64,000 nt of DNA from Sphingopyxis sp. H053. GTDB taxonomy: Bacteria; Pseudomonadota; Alphaproteobacteria; Sphingomonadales; Sphingomonadaceae. Both the position numbers and the translations under genes were made by a program. The DNA lies in NCBI RefSeq assembly GCF_001468225.1, contig NZ_LNRU01000002.1:124001-188000 (forward strand), in the 5' to 3' direction. Shown here piece by piece: positions 34,292 to 42,958 of this stretch. Below the pieces are notes generated by a model. That model made no database searches, was not told the origin of the DNA, and saw only the letters and a list, made by a program, of their open reading frames with translations. Numbering within the stretch: the first letter of the stretch is position 1; each line of letters starts with the position of its first letter.

Positions 34292-34352
34292 GAGTGGGAG
34301 TGGCCGTATCAATCGATATCAATCGACTACAATCGGTGGGAGCACTTCGATT
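34292..34352 (+). repeat. Right copy of 61-bp direct repeat (putative attR)
   Basis: It matches the guaA-end sequence 389-449 at 56 of 61 positions; the 31-base core (34306-34336) is identical. Here the guaA end is not in a gene and the stop codon position reads TGG. It sits in a 375-base gap (34043-34417) that is much more AT-rich than the flanks. The rest of the gap, 34353-34417, shows nothing recognisable. Confidence 0.8.
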
Positions 34353-34417
34353 GCTCCACTATCCCACCTCAGCCGCCTTAAGCATCGGTAATAACTAACA
34401 ATCCGACGAAACCCGCT

Positions 34418-34708
34418 TCACTCTGTCGGTTCGACGGGCGCAGTTCTGCGTTGGCGGATTTTGGGTGCGGGCGCCACCTTCGCGCGACCTTCCAAGCTGC
34501 TTTGGCGACGCTCTGCGATCCAAGCTTCGATCTCCTCCAAATCCCACACATCGCGGCGTGAGATTGAATCGACGCGGACCGGAATCGTCCCTCTTCCCGG
34601 CAGTTTCATTGATCCTGATTGGACAGCGACTAACTTCCCGTGCCGTTGTCGTTTCGGTTCACTTAAATGCCTCGCGCTCGACTTTTTCCCGATTGCCGCC
34701 CTCCACAA
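34418..34708 (-). CDS. AlpA/excisionase-like remnant
   Basis: A 96-aa open frame just right of the putative attR. Residues 40-68 read PVRVDSISRRDVWDLEEIEAW and then IAERR, which resembles the C-terminal half of AlpA-type phage regulators and excisionases (...RAVGWRESEIDAWIAERI). The N-terminal helix-turn-helix expected in AlpA is not visible; residues 1-35 are unlike the family. It may be a decayed or shifted gene. Such genes usually lie beside integrases, so it is a plausible leftover of the element that used the guaA site. The coding call itself is uncertain. Confidence 0.4.
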   Translation of the reverse strand: MWRAAIGKKSSARHLSEPKRQRHGKLVAVQSGSMKLPGRGTIPVRVDSISRRDVWDLEEIEAWIAERRQSSLEGRAKVAPAPKIRQRRTAPVEPTE

Positions 34709-34777
34709 TCCAAATTAGACATCGCTTCACCGCTGGGCGCCAAGCACTTGCGGAACAGGGGTTGGGGGCTGCACCGA

Positions 34778-36418
34778 ATGAACGCGATCTTCGCCCGAGC
34801 GGGGCTAGTTGCGCTTGCGCTTGGGATCACCGTGTCCGCCCATGCGGGCGTGTCGGAGGATTTCTCCGAATGCGACGGGCTTAAGAAACCCAAGAGCAGC
34901 GACGACGGGATGCGGGGCGAGGCGACTTTCCCCTCCTACCGCTTCAGCGGTCGCGATGCGCCCAGCCAGACGCTGGCCGCGTGCGACCGCGTGCTAGAGA
35001 GCGGGAAACTCCTGCCCGAGCAGACACTGCGCCGCGCCCATGTGATGCGCGCCCGCGCTGCCGCGAAGCTGGAGCTCGGGGATGCCGCCGGTGCGCTCGC
35101 CGATATCGATGCCGCTCAAGAGGCTGGTAAGGCCTACGCCGGCGATTTCTTTTACGATCGCAGCATGGGCGTCTCGCTCGATCTGCTGCGCGCTCTTGCC
35201 CTGAACGAGACGGGCGAGCGCAAAGCTGCGCTGGCGCTGGCTGAAGCGGCGGCGGCCAAGCGCACCTATGCGCTCGAGGTGCAGCGTGTCGCAGGCATGC
35301 TCCGCGCCGCCAATGGTGACAAGCCGGCCGATCCGACGATCTGGCAGGGCCTCGCCCGCATCGATCCAGCTACTCGGGGCATTTTCTCGCAGCTCGCGTC
35401 CCAGTCCGGCGATCTCGCCGAACTGGCGGCCTCGGCTGGGACGCCCTCTGTAGCCATGCCCGAAGCGCCTTCGCTCAAGGCGATTATGACCAATGGCGGG
35501 AATATCGCGCCGCTACTGTCCGAGTGGTCGGCCCCCGTCAGAGGGGCAATGACCAAGGCCTATGCGCTTGCCGCCCATGGCCAGCCTGCAGCCGCCCGTG
35601 CCTGGGTAGAGGCGACCCGCGCGGCGCTCGACGCCGCCCGTCCGGCAGGGAATTCACAGGGCGAGGCGGGCAAGCAGGCTCCCAAGGATATCGTTACCCT
35701 GTTAGTCGAAATGGCGCGTGCCGAACATTTCAAACCGTTGGCCGATCTGGTCGACGCCCGCATTGCCATCGCCGAGGGCCGGCTCGCCGATGCCGCCGCC
35801 GCGCTTCAGGGCAAGCAATTGCGCGCGACCCCGGTGACGGAAGAATTCCACGCCGCCTATGCCGCCGCGCGTAGCGCCAGCGCCCTGAGCGCACCCGATT
35901 TGCCTCCGCTGGGGCCCGCTGCCAAACGCGGTCCGGCGCGTCTCTCCGGAATGGCGGACGATCTTCTGATCCGCCCCGAATCGCAACGCAAGCTGATCGA
36001 CTACGAAAAATCGCGCCCGAATATTCTCGGCGCGCTGGTCGGCGCGGCGTTTTCGATGGGCACAACGTTGCTCGGGGGGATCGACCGCACGGCGGGATTC
36101 CGTTCGACCCCGAACGATGACGGTTCGATCAAGGTCGAATATACCGGTAATACCACCTCCGGACCGGTGGTTCAGGAAATGACTCTACTACGGGCGGCCG
36201 AACTCGCGCGCGAGGCGGGCAAGTCGCATTTTCACGTCGTCGGGCGGAACGATTACCAGCGTTATCTTACTCAGACGATGAACGGCGTGCCGATGAACCG
36301 GACGCTGACTGGCTATAAGACCGAACTGACCATCCGCCTGCTGGGCGAAGGCGAAGCCGACGCGCTCGACGCCGTCGCTGTAATCGATGCGCTGGGGCCG
36401 GTCTATTACGAAAGCTGA
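34778..36418 (+). CDS. Secreted protein of unknown function, helical repeats
   Basis: A 546-aa protein with a signal peptide (MNAIFARAGLVALALGITVSAHA). I do not recognise a named family. Residues 70-330 are alanine-rich amphipathic helices in pairs (RRAHVMRARAAAKLELGDAAGALADI and similar), like tetratricopeptide repeats. A short hydrophobic stretch ILGALVGAAFSMGTTLLGG is near residue 425, followed by a beta-rich tail ending PVYYES. It is a single gene between the island's edge and a convergent serine hydrolase. A periplasmic scaffold or lipoprotein-less assembly factor is possible. Start chosen at 34778 because the signal peptide begins there; the open frame extends 37 codons further upstream without similarity. 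Confidence 0.75.
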   Translation: MNAIFARAGLVALALGITVSAHAGVSEDFSECDGLKKPKSSDDGMRGEATFPSYRFSGRDAPSQTLAACDRVLESGKLLPEQTLRRAHVMRARAAAKLELGDAAGALADIDAAQEAGKAYAGDFFYDRSMGVSLDLLRALALNETGERKAALALAEAAAAKRTYALEVQRVAGMLRAANGDKPADPTIWQGLARIDPATRGIFSQLASQSGDLAELAASAGTPSVAMPEAPSLKAIMTNGGNIAPLLSEWSAPVRGAMTKAYALAAHGQPAAARAWVEATRAALDAARPAGNSQGEAGKQAPKDIVTLLVEMARAEHFKPLADLVDARIAIAEGRLADAAAALQGKQLRATPVTEEFHAAYAAARSASALSAPDLPPLGPAAKRGPARLSGMADDLLIRPESQRKLIDYEKSRPNILGALVGAAFSMGTTLLGGIDRTAGFRSTPNDDGSIKVEYTGNTTSGPVVQEMTLLRAAELAREAGKSHFHVVGRNDYQRYLTQTMNGVPMNRTLTGYKTELTIRLLGEGEADALDAVAVIDALGPVYYES

Positions 36419-36476
36419 GCGTGGGTGCAGGACCGGGCTCAACCGCGCAGGCAAGAGCAGCACAAGGGCTCCAGAA

Positions 36477-36494
36477 CTGGCCGGTAGCGGCCAG
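36477..36494 (+). terminator. Possible hairpin in convergent gap
   Basis: CTGGCC and GGCCAG arms around GGTAGC, 59 bases after the stop of the unknown secreted protein and facing the serine hydrolase gene. No U-run. Weak evidence for a bidirectional terminator. Confidence 0.3.
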
Positions 36495-36563
36495 CCTGCT
36501 TATTGGCTTAGGAGATCATAAGCTGTCATCAAAGGTGGAAGATGGGCAGCCCTTCAAGAACGC

Positions 36564-38108
36564 CTATTCGCGTGCAAATATGTCGCCGCCGAGTTCCAGA
36601 GTGGCAATCTCTCCATCCGGAGCGAAGGTGAACCCGACGGAGGTCTGACCGGTTATACTCCTCTGGCCAGGGCTATCCCACTGCGCCTTGAACATATCGT
36701 TGCGATCATGGTTGAGCACCGCTGTCGCCTGCGGACGTGCGAGCTTGAGCTTGCCGTCGGCCAGCGTGATTGCAATCTCACCGAGCAGGTCGCTCGAGTA
36801 GGTTCCGACATAGCGATCGAGCGGCAGTCGCGCGGGCGCAATCGTCACTGAACCCGACGTCGCCGCTGCCTTTTCACGCGCAATCCGGACCGCGTCATCG
36901 CTCTCCTGCTTCATGACAGCGCTGTGATCGGTCGCAGGACCGCCAAGGAAGGCATCCAGCACTCGCAGTTCCACGGCCGTAGCCAGCTTTGTGCGCAGGC
37001 CGTTGGTCAGCACAACCACGCCGAGCTTTCTTTCCGGTATCATCGCGACCATGCTCTGCATCCCATCGATCGCGCCGGAATGCTGGACAATCTTTTGACC
37101 GCGATATTCCTGCATGCCCCAGCCAAGGCCGTATTCACTGAACTTGAAGAGTGCGTCGGTTCCTCCGCGCGGGACGATCTGACCGCTATGCATTTCCGTC
37201 AGCGTCGTGGAGGCGATCAGCCGCTTACCCTCGAACGTGCCGCCGCCTAGTTGCAGGCGCACCCACTGCGCCATGTCGCGCGCACTGGAGTTGATCACGC
37301 CGGCGCCGCCGACATTGTCGATCATGCGATATTCGACCGGCGTCGCCTTGCCGTCCAGCAGCGCATGCGGGGTGGCAACGTTGGCCAGCCCCTTGAGGGC
37401 AGTGACACTGGTGTTGGTGCGGCGCATGCCCAGCGGCTCGAAGATGCGGCCGGCGATGAACTGGTCATAGCTGGTGCCGGTCACCGCGGAGACTATCTCG
37501 CCCGCCACGATGAACATCTCGTTCTGATACTGATACTGGTTACGGAAGCCGAGCGTCTCGGTCTGGAAGCGTAACCGCCGCATGATTTCCCGGCGGTCGA
37601 ACCCCGATCCATACCAGAGCCCGCCGTTGGTAACGACGCCGGTACGATGCGACAGCAGATCGCGTACCGTCACGTGGCGGGTGACATAGGGGTCGTGAAG
37701 TTCGAACGACGGCATATAATCGTGCACCGCGCCGTCCCATTCGATCTTCTTATCATCGACCAGCATGCCGAGCGCCGCGGCGGTGAAAGCCTTGGTCGCC
37801 GATCCGATCGCGAAGACCGTATCGGCGTCGACCTTGCCGGGCTTGCCTGCTTCGCGGACACCGAAACCTCTGGAATACACAATCCGGTCATCCCTGACGA
37901 TGGCGATGGACAGGCCGGGTACGTGCCACGCTTTCCGGGCGCTCTCGATATAAGCGTCGAGGCCGCCGAGCGCTTCTGCCGTCGTGGGTGATACCTCGGG
38001 CGCTGGAACAGGCGTCTCCGCAACGGTCTGTGCGAATGCGGGACTGGCGAGCAGGACCAGACTCAGGGCGGGCAGGACGACATATTTCAATCGCTTACAC
38101 GAGATCAT
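36564..38108 (-). CDS. Serine hydrolase, beta-lactamase/DD-peptidase (class C) family
   Basis: A 514-aa exported protein with signal peptide MISCKRLKYVVLPALSLVLLASPAFAQ. The class C catalytic SxxK appears as GSATKAFT near residue 100 and the YxN motif as YQYQNEMF near 190; a HSGAIDG motif near 350 takes the place of KTG. A C-terminal domain (about 410-514, YVGTYSSDLLGE onward) is the DUF3471-like beta domain of such esterases and peptidases. The start at 38108 follows GGGA; the frame continues 29 codons upstream without a ribosome site. Substrates may be D-amino-acid peptides or esters. It is monocistronic. Confidence 0.88.
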   Translation of the reverse strand: MISCKRLKYVVLPALSLVLLASPAFAQTVAETPVPAPEVSPTTAEALGGLDAYIESARKAWHVPGLSIAIVRDDRIVYSRGFGVREAGKPGKVDADTVFAIGSATKAFTAAALGMLVDDKKIEWDGAVHDYMPSFELHDPYVTRHVTVRDLLSHRTGVVTNGGLWYGSGFDRREIMRRLRFQTETLGFRNQYQYQNEMFIVAGEIVSAVTGTSYDQFIAGRIFEPLGMRRTNTSVTALKGLANVATPHALLDGKATPVEYRMIDNVGGAGVINSSARDMAQWVRLQLGGGTFEGKRLIASTTLTEMHSGQIVPRGGTDALFKFSEYGLGWGMQEYRGQKIVQHSGAIDGMQSMVAMIPERKLGVVVLTNGLRTKLATAVELRVLDAFLGGPATDHSAVMKQESDDAVRIAREKAAATSGSVTIAPARLPLDRYVGTYSSDLLGEIAITLADGKLKLARPQATAVLNHDRNDMFKAQWDSPGQRSITGQTSVGFTFAPDGEIATLELGGDIFARE

Positions 38109-38581
38109 GATGCATTCCCTTTTCGCCAAACAGAAGTTTCTAAACGGAGAATATTTTCGCATTTGGACATAATTGCCCCGAGAAAAAATTGTCAACGACT
38201 TCCCGCCAGCGCCTTCAGGAATTCGAACCAGCGCGGCCTGAGAGATTTGGTTTTCCGGGAAATTGGCAAGAACTTACGCTTGCGAGCCCCTTGCGATGGG
38301 CGTGCCCGTCTGCGTTCAGGCCATTTGGTGAAATCGGGACGAGCGGACATCGGAGAATCCACACCCGATATGATAGTTGCTCCCTTGAAGCTTCGCTATC
38401 TCGCTATGACCTATCAAGGAACCAGTATGGACAGTCGGTGCGCTCGTCGGCACCGTCTGATCACGCTACGCAGGCACCCGCGCATCCGGTCGGCAAAAGA
38501 AGCAGCGTTGGATAATTATGCCGGTGTCCCTATCAGCCCGGCGTGAAGCATTCGTCGATAGTCAAGTGGAGCAAGTTTTTC
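38109..38581. other. Gene-free 473-base gap
   Basis: Upstream region shared by the minus-strand serine hydrolase and the plus-strand aminotransferase. Open frames here are short and resemble nothing. I see no repeat, RNA or clear operator. It is lower in GC than the neighbouring genes and may hold both promoters. Confidence 0.5.
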
Positions 38582-39742
38582 ATGCCGGTCGAGATCGATC
38601 CCTTTCACGCCATCGCCATAAGCCGTCTCGCGCATCAGCTGCGAGCCGAGGGGCGGTCCGTGATTCATATGGAGTTCGGCCAACCCTCGACCGGTGCTCC
38701 GGCAGCAGCGATCGAGACCGCGCACCACATCCTCGACAAGGATGGCATGGGCTATTGGGAAAGTCCGGGGCTCAAGGCGCGTATCGCGGCACATTATGGC
38801 GAAGCCTACGGGGTGTCCGTCAATCCGGAACAGGTCATCCTCACGTGCGGCGCTTCGCCCGCCTTCGTCCTCGCACTCTCCTGCCTGTTTTCGCCTGGCG
38901 CGAGGGTCGCCTTGGCTCGGCCCGGTTATGTTGCCTACAGAAACACCCTGAAGGCGCTGCATCTCGAGCCGGTCGAACTCGCCTGCGGCGAAGCCGAGCG
39001 GTTCCAGATCACGGCCGACGCAGTCGAACGAATGGAGCCGGCGCCGGATGGACTGATCGTCGCGAGCCCTGCCAACCCCACCGGCACGATCATCCCGCCC
39101 GAGGAGCTTCGGGCGCTGGCGGCCGTCTGCGAGCGCCGTGGCATCGCTCTCGTGTCGGACGAAATCTATCACGGGCTGAGCTATACGCTGCCCGCCGAAT
39201 CCATGCTGCAGCACGCGCCGGGCGCGCTGGTCGTCAACAGCTTCTCCAAATATTTCAGCATGGCGGGCTGGCGCCTTGGATGGCTCATCGTTCCCGAAAG
39301 CCTGATCGACGCCGCGCGCGCGCGAATGGGCAATCTGTTCCTGACGCCGCCCTCGCTCGCCCAGCACGCCGGCCTGATAGCGTTTGACTGCCGCGACGAA
39401 CTCGAAGGCCATATCCATACCTATGCGCGCAATCGCGAACTCCTGCTCCAGGCCCTTCCGAACATGGGTCTTCGGCGCATCGCGCCCCCCGACGGGGCTT
39501 TCTATATCTATGCGGATGTCGGCCATCTCACGAATGACAGCCTCTCCTTCTGCGAAGCCTTGTTGCGCGATACGGGTGTCGCCGTGGCTCCGGGACTCGA
39601 TTTCGATCCGGTCGATGGCAACAGTTTCATACGCCTCAGCTTCGCCGTCTCGACCGACCTCGTCGAAGAAGCGATCCGGCGCATCGAACCATGGTTGACC
39701 GCCAGAGCGATCAGCGGTGCAGCCGCTCCTCTCGTCGAATGA
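38582..39742 (+). CDS. Class I/II pyridoxal-phosphate aminotransferase
   Basis: A 386-aa fold-type I aminotransferase. Family features: GYWESPGLKARIAAHYGE, ASPANPTGTIIP, SDEIYHGLSY and the PLP lysine in NSFSKYFSMAGWRLGW (about residue 230), with an arginine in FIRLSFA near the end. It transfers amino groups between amino acids and 2-oxo acids in the cytoplasm; the substrate is not evident. Start ATG 38582 is preferred because GGAG lies upstream; a GTG at 38543 lacks one. The Lrp regulator gene lies convergent to it. Confidence 0.88.
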   Translation: MPVEIDPFHAIAISRLAHQLRAEGRSVIHMEFGQPSTGAPAAAIETAHHILDKDGMGYWESPGLKARIAAHYGEAYGVSVNPEQVILTCGASPAFVLALSCLFSPGARVALARPGYVAYRNTLKALHLEPVELACGEAERFQITADAVERMEPAPDGLIVASPANPTGTIIPPEELRALAAVCERRGIALVSDEIYHGLSYTLPAESMLQHAPGALVVNSFSKYFSMAGWRLGWLIVPESLIDAARARMGNLFLTPPSLAQHAGLIAFDCRDELEGHIHTYARNRELLLQALPNMGLRRIAPPDGAFYIYADVGHLTNDSLSFCEALLRDTGVAVAPGLDFDPVDGNSFIRLSFAVSTDLVEEAIRRIEPWLTARAISGAAAPLVE

Positions 39743-39842
39743 GGCTCATACCAATCGAAGCCGGGAACGAGAGCGCCGCAGATGACCGTCGGAGCCCATA
39801 GAAATAGCCATTTCCCGAGGATGGTTGGGTATGGACAGACAA

Positions 39843-40361
39843 TCATTCGCCCGGAAGCGGAACGGCTGTCTGATATTTGACCGCCCTGAGTGCGAAGTGC
39901 GACGCAGCCCCGGCGACCGCTTCATTTCTGAGCAGCCTTTGCATCAGAAACGCTTCGTAGTCGGCGACATCGGTTGCGACGACGCGCACCTGATAATCCC
40001 ACTCGCCCGACATCGACAGGCATTCCATGATGCGATCCTGGTCCCGGACAAAATTTTCGAACATCGCGGTATGTTCGGCCGAATGGCTCTTGAGCCGGAT
40101 ATTGCAGAGGACGTTGACGCTCTGTCCGACCCGTGCCGCGTCGACGAGCCACACATTTTTCGTCAGCACGCCGGCGGCCTCAAGCGCTCTGACGCGGCGC
40201 CAGCACGACGGGCCCGTGCTTCCCACCCGCTCGGCAAGCTCGCCGTTGCTCTGCGCGCCATCGCGCTGCAATTCGCCGAGGATGCGACGGTCGAGCGAGT
40301 CGAGTTTGACAATTTCTTTCATAATTCTGACATTATCTGAAATAGATTCACTTTCAAACAT
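39843..40361 (-). CDS. Lrp/AsnC-family transcriptional regulator
   Basis: A 172-aa feast/famine regulator: winged-helix domain KLDSLDRRILGELQRDG with RVGSTGPSCWRRVRALEAAG, then the RAM ligand domain (ECLSMSGEWDYQVRVVATD). Start 40361 has an ideal GGAGGA ribosome site. It is divergent from the aromatic aminotransferase gene with 55 bases between starts, so it probably controls that gene and fumarylacetoacetase in response to an amino acid. The 55-base gap is AT-rich. Confidence 0.93.
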   Translation of the reverse strand: MFESESISDNVRIMKEIVKLDSLDRRILGELQRDGAQSNGELAERVGSTGPSCWRRVRALEAAGVLTKNVWLVDAARVGQSVNVLCNIRLKSHSAEHTAMFENFVRDQDRIMECLSMSGEWDYQVRVVATDVADYEAFLMQRLLRNEAVAGAASHFALRAVKYQTAVPLPGE

Positions 40362-40416
40362 GCTATTTCCTCCAGTTTGAGAAGATTTTTCGCCGATTTA
40401 TTGCGATATCTCGCGC

Positions 40417-41646
40417 ATGAAACTCGACACCCTGCCCGCCCGCGCCATCTCGACCAGCCTGCCGTTCGATACGCTGGCTGCGCAGCCCGCCGACGCGTTG
40501 CTGAGCCTCATCGCGCTGTACCGCGCGGATGATCGGCCGCAGAAAATCGACCTCGGTGTCGGCGTGTTTCGCAACGATGCGGGTGACACACCCGTGATGC
40601 GCGCGGTGAAGGCGGCCGAGGCGGTGCTGCTCGAGACGCAGGTCACCAAATCCTATCTCGGGGCCGAAGGCGACACCGCCTACACCGCGCTGCTCGCGGA
40701 GATCGTCTTCGGCGACCGGACGGCGGGCGAACGATTGAACGGCGTTCAGACGCCCGGCGGCACCGGCGCGCTTCGCCTGGGCGCCGAGCTTCTCGCGCGT
40801 GCGGGCCGCGAAGCGCAGGTCTGGATCGGCACCCCGACATGGCCCAACCATGCCCCCATCTTTGCCGAAGCGGGACTGTCGACGCGGAGCCACCGTTTCC
40901 AGGACGCGGCGTCGGGCTGCATCGATTTTGAGGCGATGCTGGACGACCTAGCCGATGCGCATCCCGGCGACATCCTGTTGCTGCATGGCTGTTGTCACAA
41001 CCCGACCGGAAGCGCCTTTACCTCAGAGCAATGGCGCGCCGTAGCCGATCTGTGCGCGGCGCGCGGGCTGATTCCCTTCGTCGACCTCGCCTATCAGGGG
41101 CTGGGTGACGGGCTGGACGAGGATGCGGCGGCGACGCGGATGATCTTCGAAGCGCTGCCCACCGCGCTCGTCGCCTATAGCTGCGACAAGAATTTCGGCC
41201 TCTATCGCGAACGCGTCGGCGCGCTGTGGGTCCTGTCGGCGACCAACGCGATCGCCGACCGCGTCCGCACCAATATGCTCTCGCTCGCGCGCAGCCTCTG
41301 GTCGATGCCGCCCGATCATGGCGCCGCGATCGTCCGGACGATCCTTGAGAATGACGCGCTGCGCGCCGACTGGCGGGACGATCTCGACACAATGCGCGCG
41401 CGCCTGAACGGCCTCCGCGCGGCGCTCGCCGCAACGCATCCGCGTCTGGCGGCGATCGCGGACCAGCGCGGCATGTTCGCGATGCTGCCGCTATCGCCCG
41501 AAGCCGTCGCGGCGCTGCGCGAAGAGCATGGCATATACATGGCCGGGAACGGGCGCATCAACATCGCGGGCCTGCGCGCCGACACGGTGCCGGTTTTTGC
41601 GCAGGCGCTCCGGCCGCACCTCGAAGCCCTGAACGGCCACGCGTGA
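40417..41646 (+). CDS. Aromatic/aspartate aminotransferase (TyrB/AspC type)
   Basis: A 409-aa subgroup I-alpha aminotransferase. Typical features: PFDTLAAQPADALLSL at the N-terminus, KIDLGVGVFRNDAG, GGTGALRLGAEL, HGCCHNPTG, the PLP lysine in SCDKNFGLYRERVGA (about residue 255) and GNGRINIAGL near the end. It converts aromatic amino acids or aspartate to 2-oxo acids. Its stop overlaps the fumarylacetoacetase start by 4 bases (GTGA), which fits a tyrosine or phenylalanine route. The middle genes of that route (4-hydroxyphenylpyruvate and homogentisate dioxygenases) are not in this window. Confidence 0.9.
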   Translation: MKLDTLPARAISTSLPFDTLAAQPADALLSLIALYRADDRPQKIDLGVGVFRNDAGDTPVMRAVKAAEAVLLETQVTKSYLGAEGDTAYTALLAEIVFGDRTAGERLNGVQTPGGTGALRLGAELLARAGREAQVWIGTPTWPNHAPIFAEAGLSTRSHRFQDAASGCIDFEAMLDDLADAHPGDILLLHGCCHNPTGSAFTSEQWRAVADLCAARGLIPFVDLAYQGLGDGLDEDAAATRMIFEALPTALVAYSCDKNFGLYRERVGALWVLSATNAIADRVRTNMLSLARSLWSMPPDHGAAIVRTILENDALRADWRDDLDTMRARLNGLRAALAATHPRLAAIADQRGMFAMLPLSPEAVAALREEHGIYMAGNGRINIAGLRADTVPVFAQALRPHLEALNGHA

Positions 41647-42944
41647 CCCGCCCGCACATCGACGCGACGCACGATCCGGCGCGGACGAGCTGGGTCGAAT
41701 CGGCGAACGGCCATCGCGACTTTCCGGTCCAGAACCTGCCTTACGGGATTTTTGCGCCCGCGGACCGCGACCCGCGCCCCGGCGTCGCCATCGGCGACAA
41801 GATACTGGACCTTCGCGCCGCAGCGGCCGCCGGCTTGCTGCCCGCGCGCGCCGCGTTCGCTTGCGACGGCGACACGCTCAACGCGATGATGGCGCTCGCG
41901 CCGGCCGATCGCCGCACGCTGCGCGAACGGCTGAGCGCAATGCTGTCGGATCCCATGCGGGAGGCCGAGCTGGCGCCGATGCTGCATGAGGCAGCAAGCT
42001 GCGCGATGCACCTTCCCGCCCGGATCGGCGACTACACCGACTTTTATGTCGGCATCCATCATGCGAACAATGTCGGGCGGCAGTTCCGGCCCGACAATCC
42101 GCTGCTCCCCAATTATAAATATGTGCCGATCGGCTATCATGGGCGCGCGTCGTCTGTGCGCCCCTCGGGCGAACCCGTCGTGCGCCCGCGCGGCCAGCGC
42201 AAACCGCCCGAGGCCGACGCCCCGATTTTCGAGCCGACGCAGCGGCTCGACTATGAACTCGAGCTTGGCGTGTGGATCGGCGAAGGCAATGCGCTGGGCG
42301 CACCGATCCCGATCGGCGAAGCGGCGCGGCATATCGCGGGGTTGTCGCTGTTCAACGACTGGTCGGCGCGCGATTTCCAGGCGTGGGAGTATCAGCCGCT
42401 CGGCCCCTTCCTCGCCAAGAATTTCCATTCGACCATCGCGCCGTGGGTGATCACGACCGAGGCGCTAGCGCCCTTTCGTATCGCGCAGCCACCGCGGCCC
42501 GAGGGTGACCCCGCGCCGCTGCCCTATCTTTGGGATGCCGACGATCAGGCGCATGGCGCGCTCGGCGTCACGCTCGAGGTTCTTCTTCTCACCGCCGGCA
42601 TGCGTGCGGCAGGCGCCGAGCCCTTTCGCCTGAGCCGCGGCCCGGCGACGAGCATGTACTGGACGATCGCGCAGATCGTCGCGCATCACGCGTCGAACGG
42701 CTGCAACCTGAACCCCGGCGACCTGCTCGGCACGGGGACGATCTCGGCCCAGGGCCGCGAGGGGTTCGGCAGCCTGCTCGAACTGACGACCGGCGGGTCG
42801 GAGCCCATCCAGCTGCCCAATGGCGAACGACGCGGTTTCCTCGAGGACGGCGACGAGATCATCATGCGCGCGAGCGCCGCAGCGGACGGTTTCGTACCGA
42901 TCGGTTTCGGCGAATGCCGCGCGGTCATCCTTCCCGCACGCTGA
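41643..42944 (+). CDS. fahA: Fumarylacetoacetase
   Basis: A 433-aa cytoplasmic hydrolase that splits 4-fumarylacetoacetate to fumarate and acetoacetate, the last step of tyrosine breakdown. Hallmarks: DYTDFYVGIHHANNVGRQFR, YHGRASSV, LDYELELGVWIG (metal glutamates), LFNDWSARDFQAWEYQPLGPF and the SMYWTIAQIVAHHASNGCN stretch with NPGDLLGTGTISG-like LGTGTISAQGREGFG. Length is normal. GTG start, overlapping the aminotransferase stop, so translation is coupled. Confidence 0.95.
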   Translation: MTRPHIDATHDPARTSWVESANGHRDFPVQNLPYGIFAPADRDPRPGVAIGDKILDLRAAAAAGLLPARAAFACDGDTLNAMMALAPADRRTLRERLSAMLSDPMREAELAPMLHEAASCAMHLPARIGDYTDFYVGIHHANNVGRQFRPDNPLLPNYKYVPIGYHGRASSVRPSGEPVVRPRGQRKPPEADAPIFEPTQRLDYELELGVWIGEGNALGAPIPIGEAARHIAGLSLFNDWSARDFQAWEYQPLGPFLAKNFHSTIAPWVITTEALAPFRIAQPPRPEGDPAPLPYLWDADDQAHGALGVTLEVLLLTAGMRAAGAEPFRLSRGPATSMYWTIAQIVAHHASNGCNLNPGDLLGTGTISAQGREGFGSLLELTTGGSEPIQLPNGERRGFLEDGDEIIMRASAAADGFVPIGFGECRAVILPAR

Positions 42945-42958
42945 TCGCCGTCCCGCGT

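Larger units (their letters stand above)
389..34352. mobile_element. Putative 34-kb catabolic genomic island at guaA
   Basis: The segment bounded by the two att-like repeats carries 21 genes, nearly all for uptake and degradation: three TonB receptors, two thiolases, a CoA ligase, a carotenoid-type oxygenase, a periplasmic dehydrogenase with cytochrome c, GH3, phosphatase, three type-B carboxylesterases, two LacI regulators and a fused HxlR regulator. No integrase, excisionase or transfer gene lies inside. It is therefore either a non-autonomous or decayed island, or one unit of a tandem array whose recombinase sits elsewhere; an AlpA-like remnant lies just outside the right repeat. The boundaries are seen directly; the mobility is inferred. 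Confidence 0.65.

Noticed and set aside
38163-38546. A 127-codon open frame in the 38.1-38.6 kb gap
   Set aside because: No ribosome site, no similarity, and overlapping frames on the same strand are equally long; treated as non-coding.
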